Shown here in pieces: positions 6,585 to 10,298 of a DNA stretch of 10,298 nt (position 1 is its first letter; every line of letters begins with the position of its first letter). Made by a program: the position numbers and the translations under genes. The DNA lies in the NCBI GenBank assembly GCA_001784535.1, contig MFRJ01000071.1, positions 1 to 10,298 on the forward strand, read 5' to 3'. Below the pieces are notes generated by a model, which searched no databases, was not told the origin of the DNA, and saw nothing but the letters and a program-made list of their open reading frames with translations. Source of the DNA: Candidatus Melainabacteria bacterium GWA2_34_9 (GTDB lineage: Bacteria; Cyanobacteriota; Vampirovibrionia; Gastranaerophilales; UBA9971).

Positions 6585-7400
6585 TTATCTTGATAAAGTA
6601 GCGGTTAAAAATTGCAAAAGCTTATAAACTTCTTCGTAATTGTCAGAGCTATAAACAATGACCGTATCGGAAATTCTTTCTATACAGAATAGAAGTTCAG
6701 CAACATCAGCCATTTTTCTGTCAATAAAATCTAGTTCAAGTTTGTATGAAGGATTTTGACAATATAATTCTAAGCTTCCCAAATTATTTATTACTTCTAA
6801 AGTTTTTTCTTTTAAATCTTTAAATAAATCATCTTCAGGTCGGCAAATTGCCGCAGTCGTAGAAATTGCTTTTTTGACACATACAGTATTTACTGTTTTA
6901 AGAGATTCTTTTGCCTGCTCGCAAGCAGCATAATCACCTGTAATTAAGGCTACAGGAACTTTTTTAATCCCTGCGTAAACTGCATTAAGCTCAATTTCTC
7001 CGACAGAAACATCGTTTAGTTTAACATTTTTATAAATAGTCGAAAAAGTATGCGCTAAAACACCTTCTTTTGAACCCGCTCTTGCGTGGTATCCCATAAA
7101 AAACACACAGTCATAGCTTTCATCCAGTCCTGTAAGCATAGAAACAGGTTTTGGCTTTCCTGTTATAAGCTCAACTTTTGAATTCAACCCTGAAAGAGTG
7201 AGGTTATCCATACTTCCATGTGCGTCATTTAAAGTTATATGATCTGCGCCTGCACTAATAAGAGCTTCTATAATACAATTAAGCTCTTTATGCTGCTGTT
7301 TTTGAGCGTATTTGTATCCTTCGTTCATTGGCTCGGTCTGATGAGGATAAACCACACCATTAACCCCTTCTAAGTCCGCTGAAATATATATTTTAGACAT
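6585..7400 (-). CDS. D-aminopeptidase, peptidase family M55 (DppA-like)
   Basis: M55 enzymes are cytoplasmic zinc peptidases. The type member, B. subtilis DppA, releases N-terminal D-amino acids such as D-Ala from short peptides, which fits recycling of cell-wall peptides. The 271 residues carry the family pattern: I-S-A-D9-L-E11-G-V-N-G, N-D-A-H61-G, M-G-Y-H105-A-R-A-G, the L-A-H117-T motif, G-E135-I-E-L-N-A and A-L-I-T-G-D-Y. Asp9, Glu11, His61, His105 and Glu135 match the expected metal ligands. Length is normal (B. subtilis DppA is about 274 aa). The ATG at 7400 overlaps the stop of the upstream 79-aa gene by 8 nt, with an AGGAAGAAAG site at about 7413-7422, so the two are probably translationally coupled. 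No peptide transporter gene (dppB-E) is next to it, unlike the Bacillus operon. I leave the symbol blank because the actual substrate is unknown. Confidence 0.92.
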   Translation of the reverse strand: MSKIYISADLEGVNGVVYPHQTEPMNEGYKYAQKQQHKELNCIIEALISAGADHITLNDAHGSMDNLTLSGLNSKVELITGKPKPVSMLTGLDESYDCVFFMGYHARAGSKEGVLAHTFSTIYKNVKLNDVSVGEIELNAVYAGIKKVPVALITGDYAACEQAKESLKTVNTVCVKKAISTTAAICRPEDDLFKDLKEKTLEVINNLGSLELYCQNPSYKLELDFIDRKMADVAELLFCIERISDTVIVYSSDNYEEVYKLLQFLTATLSR

Positions 7401-7632
7401 TTACAAAAAGCTTTCTTCCTACAATATTCTGTTTTCCGTTATAATAGCCCGCAAAATATCCTCCTAAAACGGGAGTATTTTTGCCATAAAGAGCCTGCCG
7501 CTTATTTTGAACTGTTATAAAAGGCGTTGCAAAAGGATTTTCTTGCAAAACAGGCTTTGATACAGTTTGTATTTGCTGTGCAGCTTGTGGTTGAAGTGCC
7601 CTATTTATAAGGTTAACTACGTTATTAAACAT
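7393..7632 (-). CDS. Unrecognised 79-aa protein translationally coupled to the D-aminopeptidase
   Basis: I do not recognise this protein. It opens M-F-N-N-V-V-N-L-I-N-R, passes through a Gln-rich linker (13-23), and ends in a Gly/Tyr-rich, probably beta-forming segment (G-G-Y-F-A-G-Y-Y-N-G-K at 57-67) followed by a basic and hydrophobic tail. It has no signal peptide, no membrane helix and no Cys. It looks genuinely translated: an AGAGGAA ribosome site sits at about 7636-7642, and its TAA overlaps the start of the M55 peptidase gene in the ATGTCTAA arrangement typical of coupled pairs. Its start is 163 nt beyond the terminator of the preceding repeat-protein gene, so its promoter must lie in about 7645-7795. 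The coupling suggests a shared role with the peptidase, or simply a leader ORF that tunes its translation; the sequence does not decide. Confidence 0.65.
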   Translation of the reverse strand: MFNNVVNLINRALQPQAAQQIQTVSKPVLQENPFATPFITVQNKRQALYGKNTPVLGGYFAGYYNGKQNIVGRKLFVNV

Positions 7633-7795
7633 TTTTCCTCTCTAATTCCTCTAGACTGCCAAAATGAGTTTATTTTCTTGAAAAACGCTCCTACTAAAGC
7701 TAAAAATCATTTTAATTACAAAAACTTAAAAGTCATATTTTTCACTATATATAAATTAAATCGGAAGATAATTTTGAAAATTTAGTTAAAAATAA

Positions 7796-7824
7796 AAAAC
7801 TCATACTTTTTCAGTATGAGTTTT
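7796..7824 (-). terminator. Intrinsic terminator of the Gln/Met-rich repeat gene
   Basis: A perfect 12-bp stem (7796-7807 with 7813-7824) closes a 5-nt loop. Read on the - strand, the second arm ends in TTTT and continues into TTATTTTT, a good T tract. It lies 35 nt after the stop of the 156-aa gene and separates it from the 79-aa/M55 pair. Confidence 0.88.
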
Positions 7825-7859
7825 GAAGATTTTATGTCGAAATTTTTATAATTGTTTAA

Positions 7860-8330
7860 TTAATCTGCGATAAGTGTTTCTTCAATTACAGTTTCTTGAG
7901 ATTCAGCAACAGGTCTGTTCTTTCCTAGCAAAGTAGTCAATAACAGCATAACAAGAGCCATCAAGAAGCCTTGATCATTGTTATTTTGTGCAGGAGGTTG
8001 CTGTTGTATCGGCTGTGGCATAACCATAGGTTGTTGCATCATCATTTGCTGTTGTATTGGTTGTTGCATCATCATCGGCTGCTGAACCATCATTTGTTGC
8101 TGTATTGGTTGTTGCATCATCATCGGCTGTTGCATCATTGGTTGTTGCTGTTGCATGAAAAAATAGTTATTTGTAATTTGTGGTTGCTGTTGCACTGGCT
8201 GTTTCATGAAATAATAATTATTTGTGATTTGTGGACCACTAAATTGACTAAAACCTTGATTGTACTGATTAAAACTTTGGTTGGACCCCATCATCATAGA
8301 TGGTGGCATAGAATAAGCCCCAATTGACAT
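7860..8330 (-). CDS. Gln/Met/Pro-rich tandem-repeat protein with hydrophobic C-terminal segment, function unknown
   Basis: I do not recognise this 156-residue protein. Residues 1-33 are Met/Ser/Gln/Asn-rich. Two copies of Q-I-T-N-N-Y-(Y/F)-F-M follow at 34-42 and 51-59. Then come three tandem 16-residue units at 68-83, 84-99 and 100-115, built on Q-P-M-M-M-Q-Q-P-I-Q-Q-Q-M-M; the third has diverged toward Pro. After an N-N-N-D spacer there is a hydrophobic segment, G-F-L-M-A-L-V-M-L-L-L-T-T-L-L-G (121-136), and an acidic tail. The last part could be a C-terminal membrane anchor with the disordered, prion-like repeat region outside it. There is no N-terminal signal peptide. Expression is well supported: a near-perfect GGAGGAG Shine-Dalgarno (8336-8342) lies 5 nt before the ATG, and a terminator follows. 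A long open frame on the opposite strand (7971-8327) is only the shadow of the repeats. Confidence 0.8.
   Translation of the reverse strand: MSIGAYSMPPSMMMGSNQSFNQYNQGFSQFSGPQITNNYYFMKQPVQQQPQITNNYFFMQQQQPMMQQPMMMQQPIQQQMMVQQPMMMQQPIQQQMMMQQPMVMPQPIQQQPPAQNNNDQGFLMALVMLLLTTLLGKNRPVAESQETVIEETLIAD
7986..8129 (-). repeat. Three 48-bp tandem repeats inside the Gln/Met-rich gene
   Basis: The period is 48 bp, 16 codons. The first two units on the coding strand are nearly identical: 8041-8081 and 8089-8129 differ at 2 of 41 positions. The third, nearest the 3' end, is more diverged. Both mismatches in the compared stretch are synonymous Gln codon swaps. Copy number could vary between strains by slippage or recombination. 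Confidence 0.88.
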
Positions 8331-8436
8331 AAAAACTCCTCCGATATTAATAAGACCCCATATTTAATATATAATTTATATTTGTTATAAATATAAAAAT
8401 ATTTTTTTTTTACAAAATTCAAAAAAATAAAATTTT

Positions 8437-8450
8437 TTAACAATTGTTAA
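8437..8450. repeat. Perfect 14-bp palindrome in the divergent spacer, overlapping the folK -35 region
   Basis: TTAACAATTGTTAA reads identically on both strands. It sits between the Gln/Met-rich gene and folK and overlaps the candidate folK promoter -35 hexamer, a position suited to a dimeric repressor. The spacer is so AT-rich that a chance palindrome cannot be excluded. Confidence 0.4.
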
Positions 8451-8474
8451 CATTTGAAATTTATTGAATATAAA
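8447..8474 (+). promoter_or_regulatory. Candidate sigma-70-type promoter for folK-trpA
   Basis: TTAACA (8447-8452) and TATAAA (8469-8474) each match consensus at 5 of 6 positions and are 16 nt apart. Initiation near 8481 would give a leader of about 60 nt before the folK ATG at 8542. This is a sequence match only, in an AT-rich spacer. Confidence 0.4.
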
Positions 8475-8530
8475 AATTTCATTGTAAATATTGGGAAAAA
8501 AATATAAAATAAGAAAAATAGAATTATTGC

Positions 8531-8537
8531 AGAGGAA
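8531..8537 (+). promoter_or_regulatory. Ribosome binding site that fixes the folK start at 8542
   Basis: AGAGGAA lies 4 nt before the ATG at 8542. The open frame continues upstream to a TTG at 8491, but the extra 17 residues (basic, M-G-K-K-Y-K-I-R) are not found in FolK proteins and that start has no ribosome site, so 8542 is preferred. Confidence 0.8.
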
Positions 8538-8541
8538 AGAC

Positions 8542-9054
8542 ATGGCTTTAGCTTATATAGGTGTAGGCTCAAATATCGGAGATAGGGTCGGTTATGTCCA
8601 GCAAGCCCATTGTTTGCTGAATGATACTGACGGAATCCAGGTGCTTGAAAGTTCAAGCCTTTATGAAACCGAACCTGTCGGCTATAAAGAGCAGGAATGG
8701 TTTATAAATGCGGTTCTTAAAACAGAAACAACACTTTCGGCGGAAGAACTTTTAAATCAATGTTTTAGAATAGAAAACCAGCTCGGAAGAGTTCGTCACC
8801 CTGAATTACCTAAAAATGGACCAAGAACTCTTGATTTAGATGTTTTATTCTATGATAATCAAGTTATAAACACCGAAATTATGGAAATTCCACATCCAAG
8901 AATGCATCTGAGAGCGTATGCGCTTGTGCCATTGCTCGAATTGGACGAGGATTTGCTACATCCTGTATTTAATAAAACCATTTCTGAGCTGCATGAGCAC
9001 TTAGACGAACCGGAAGAAGTTTATTTATATGGTACAAGAGGAATTGATTTCTAG
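8542..9054 (+). CDS. folK: 2-amino-4-hydroxy-6-hydroxymethyldihydropteridine pyrophosphokinase (HPPK)
   Basis: FolK transfers pyrophosphate from ATP to 6-hydroxymethyl-7,8-dihydropterin, giving the substrate that dihydropteroate synthase joins to p-aminobenzoate in folate synthesis. The 170 residues show the HPPK pattern: Y-I-G-V-G-S-N-I-G-D-R (5-15), S-S-L-Y-E-T-E-P-V-G-Y (38-48), F-I-N-A-V (54-58), E-x2-L-G-R (78-83), the signature G-P-R-T-L-D98-L-D100-V-L-F-Y (93-104) with the two Mg-binding Asp, and P-H-P-R-M-x2-R (117-124) followed by A-L-V-P-L-L-E. Length is typical (about 160-170). It is complete and monofunctional, not fused to FolB or FolP. Its last 26 nt overlap the trpA start in another frame, so the two are probably co-translated. 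Confidence 0.95.
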   Translation: MALAYIGVGSNIGDRVGYVQQAHCLLNDTDGIQVLESSSLYETEPVGYKEQEWFINAVLKTETTLSAEELLNQCFRIENQLGRVRHPELPKNGPRTLDLDVLFYDNQVINTEIMEIPHPRMHLRAYALVPLLELDEDLLHPVFNKTISELHEHLDEPEEVYLYGTRGIDF

Positions 9055-9832
9055 AATTCAAGATTCAATAAATAAAAGTAGCCTCAAACCTGCTTTAATA
9101 CCGTTTATTGTTTCGGGTTATCCTGATTTTAAAACAACAAAAAATCTTTTAAAATTGTTTGAAGAAAAAAAAGTTGCCGCTATTGAGCTTGGCATACCTT
9201 TTTCCGATCCATTGGCTGATGGACCTGTAATTCAAAAAGCTTCCAAAATTTCGCTGGAAAACGGCACTAACATTAATAAAATTTTTGAAATGCTCAACGA
9301 CCTCAAAGCAGATAATTTTTCAACACCGATAATTTTATTTACTTACTACAATCCTATACTTAGTTTCGGACAAGAAAATTTTGTTAAAAAAGCAGCATCT
9401 TTAAATGTTTCAGGGATTATAATTCCTGATTTGCCTCTGGAAGAATCAGAAGAAGTTTCTAAATTGTGCAAAGAAAATAACATAGACCTTATTATGCTTG
9501 TTTCGCCGACTTCCAATATGGAAAGAATAGAAAAAATCTCTAAAGCATCTTCAGGGTTTATTTATCTGGTTTCTTCAACAGGGGTAACAGGAGTTAGAGA
9601 AAGTTTTTCCCAGCAGCTCGGAAATATTTTATGTGAAATAAAAAGCTTTCCAAAAACACCTGTTGCAGTTGGCTTTGGAATTTCTAAGGCGGAACATATT
9701 CAGGAACTAAAAGAGCTTAATGCGGATGCGGCAATCATTGGCAGCGCAATCATAAAGCTTATCGACCAGTACAAAGATGATAGAGCTTTATTGATTAATA
9801 AAATGGATGAATATCTCGATAGCTTATATTAA
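9029..9832 (+). CDS. trpA: Tryptophan synthase alpha subunit
   Basis: TrpA cleaves indole-3-glycerol phosphate to glyceraldehyde 3-phosphate and indole, which tunnels to the beta subunit TrpB to make tryptophan. The 267-residue TIM barrel has the expected motifs: A-L-I-P-F-I-V-S-G-Y-P-D (22-33), I-E53-L-G-I-P-F-S-D-P-L-A-D64-G-P (Glu53 and Asp64 match E. coli catalytic Glu49 and Asp60), Y-Y-N-P-I (106-110), G-F-I-Y-L-V-S-S-T-G-V-T-G-V-R (loop 6, 176-190), and phosphate-site V-G-F-G-I-S (213-218) and I-I-G-S-A-I-I (236-242). Length is normal. The ATG at 9029 lies inside folK, with GGAAGAAG at about 9011-9018. Its N-terminal helix I-S-R-I-Q-D-S fits the family. No other trp gene is present in this window, so it is detached from any trpB at least locally. 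A hairpin follows directly after the stop. Confidence 0.96.
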   Translation: MVQEELISRIQDSINKSSLKPALIPFIVSGYPDFKTTKNLLKLFEEKKVAAIELGIPFSDPLADGPVIQKASKISLENGTNINKIFEMLNDLKADNFSTPIILFTYYNPILSFGQENFVKKAASLNVSGIIIPDLPLEESEEVSKLCKENNIDLIMLVSPTSNMERIEKISKASSGFIYLVSSTGVTGVRESFSQQLGNILCEIKSFPKTPVAVGFGISKAEHIQELKELNADAAIIGSAIIKLIDQYKDDRALLINKMDEYLDSLY

Positions 9833-9833
9833 A

Positions 9834-9858
9834 AAAGAGGAGGCATTGCCTCCTCTTT
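9834..9858. terminator. Terminator hairpin shared by convergent trpA and pckA
   Basis: AAAGAGGAGGC (9834-9844) pairs perfectly with 9848-9858 over a 3-nt loop, starting 1 nt after the trpA stop. Read on the - strand it is followed by more T residues (complement of the A run at 9831-9833), making a good terminator 15 nt after the pckA stop. On the + strand the tail TTTAAATTATATG is weaker, so it is probably bidirectional with better function for pckA. Confidence 0.87.
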
Positions 9859-9873
9859 AAATTATATGAATTT

Positions 9874-10298
9874 TTAAACTACAACTGTTGCGCTGACTTC
9901 CTGAACAACTTTTTCAAGAGCCTGAAGAGCATCAGAAGGAAGCTTATCCAAGCCTGCTTTTTCTGTATCTCTTGAACTGATAAATTGAACTCTGTCATTC
10001 ATTCTTGCAACGAACTGCTGTCTGTATTCTTCGTTATTAAGATTTACATCGAAGTCTTCAAGTTCCATGATTTCTATATCAGAGAAGTTCGCCCATTTTT
10101 TGAAATTAGCTTTGCCTTCAACAATAGCTTCGATAATTCCAAGAGTATGTTTAGGCTGAACTTTTTTACCCATAAACGCGCCTGTATTTAAGATATAGCA
10201 ATCAACGCCATCTTCGATAAGCTGTTTAAATCTTGTGTAGTCCATTTCCAACGGATAAGTCCTGAAAGGATTGGCGTATGGTTCAACAACTAAAGCAT
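9874..10298 (-). CDS. pckA: Phosphoenolpyruvate carboxykinase (ATP), C-terminal part (5' end outside window)
   Basis: The frame is open from the right edge (first full codon 10296-10294) to TAA at 9874-9876, about 140 residues. The TTG at 10251 is an internal codon, not a start: the sequence upstream (A-L-V-V-E-P-Y-A-N-P-F-R-T-Y-P-L) is in frame and looks like the same protein. The stretch D-C-Y-I-L-N-T-G-A-F-M-G-K-K-V-x4-T-L-G-I-I-E-A-I-V-E-G-K matches the late adenine-site and C-terminal region of ATP-dependent PEPCK (V-N-T-G-x-G-K-R-x4-T-R-x-I-I-x-A-I in E. coli). The following region (E-E-Y-R-Q-Q-F-V-A-R-M-N-D-R, then L-P-S-D-A-L-Q-A-L-E) differs from the E. coli type and looks like a divergent anaerobe variant. 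The enzyme interconverts oxaloacetate+ATP and PEP+CO2+ADP. The catalytic P-loop and Mn site lie outside the window, so the assignment rests on the C-terminus only. Confidence 0.75.
   Translation of the reverse strand, partial: ALVVEPYANPFRTYPLEMDYTRFKQLIEDGVDCYILNTGAFMGKKVQPKHTLGIIEAIVEGKANFKKWANFSDIEIMELEDFDVNLNNEEYRQQFVARMNDRVQFISSRDTEKAGLDKLPSDALQALEKVVQEVSATVVV

Noticed and set aside
7651..7710. 19-aa leader-like ORF on the - strand upstream of the 79-aa gene
   Set aside because: It has no Shine-Dalgarno and no run of repeated regulatory codons, and its length is expected by chance.
7567..7785. 72-codon + strand frame crossing the start region of the 79-aa gene and the spacer
   Set aside because: It overlaps a gene with better signals and has no ribosome site; its composition is that of AT-rich noncoding DNA.
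7971..8327. 118-codon open frame on the + strand rich in His and Leu
   Set aside because: It is the antisense of the Gln/Met repeats (CAA/ATG codons read back as TTG/CAT). It has no ribosome site of its own, while the - strand frame has a strong one plus a terminator.
8375..8397. 9-bp AT-only inverted repeat in the leader region of the Gln/Met-rich gene
   Set aside because: All arm bases are A/T in an almost pure AT spacer, so chance is a sufficient explanation.
8491..8541. Upstream extension of FolK from a TTG at 8491
   Set aside because: The extra residues do not fit HPPK proteins, and a good ribosome site directly precedes the ATG at 8542.
1..10298. CRISPR array, tRNA/rRNA genes, insertion sequence, phage or defence locus
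   Set aside because: No regularly spaced direct repeats outside the protein-coding 48-bp repeats, no cloverleaf, and no transposase, integrase or known defence domain were seen on either strand.

Overview
The window is an AT-rich (roughly one-third G+C by eye), densely coded bacterial chromosomal segment. It holds eight genes with recognisable families, four small or unrecognised proteins, and no rRNA, tRNA, CRISPR array, transposase or phage gene. Standard bacterial signals (Shine-Dalgarno sites, hairpin-plus-T-tract terminators, overlapping start/stop pairs) are clear. The gene mix (type III pantothenate kinase, LytR-CpsA-Psr protein, Tex, M55 D-aminopeptidase, atypical ATP-type PEP carboxykinase, Gln/Met-rich orphan proteins) suggests a low-GC anaerobe, perhaps a gut Vampirovibrionia/Melainabacteria lineage or a Firmicutes-like one. 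That placement is an inference and cannot be settled from this window.

Layout. 1-432 (+) is the end of a PfkB-family sugar/nucleoside kinase, followed by 520-1296 (+), an unrecognised protein with two membrane segments. It converges with coaX (1303-2130, -), which carries an in-frame, G+C-rich, hairpin-forming 60-bp insertion. After a 232-bp divergent spacer comes a compact + strand cluster: an LCP cell-envelope ligase (2363-3655), a three-helix PQ-loop-like membrane protein (3657-3947) and tex (3969-6116), closed by a strong terminator at 6153-6181.

6212-8330 is all on the - strand: a 156-aa Gln/Met/Pro repeat protein (7860-8330) with its own terminator, then a 79-aa orphan overlapping a DppA-type D-aminopeptidase by 8 nt (7393-7632 and 6585-7400), then a 90-aa Cys-containing orphan (6212-6484). 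Divergently, folK (8542-9054) and trpA (9029-9832) overlap by 26 nt on the + strand. They end at a hairpin shared with the C-terminal part of pckA (9874-10298, -, cut by the window edge).

Most of the content is core metabolism: CoA (coaX), folate (folK), tryptophan (trpA), gluconeogenesis (pckA), envelope polymer attachment (LCP) and RNA-related housekeeping (tex). The most unusual observations are the palindromic insertion inside coaX, the 16-residue tandem-repeat protein, and the orphan proteins around the D-aminopeptidase. I saw no convincing new defence or mobile system.
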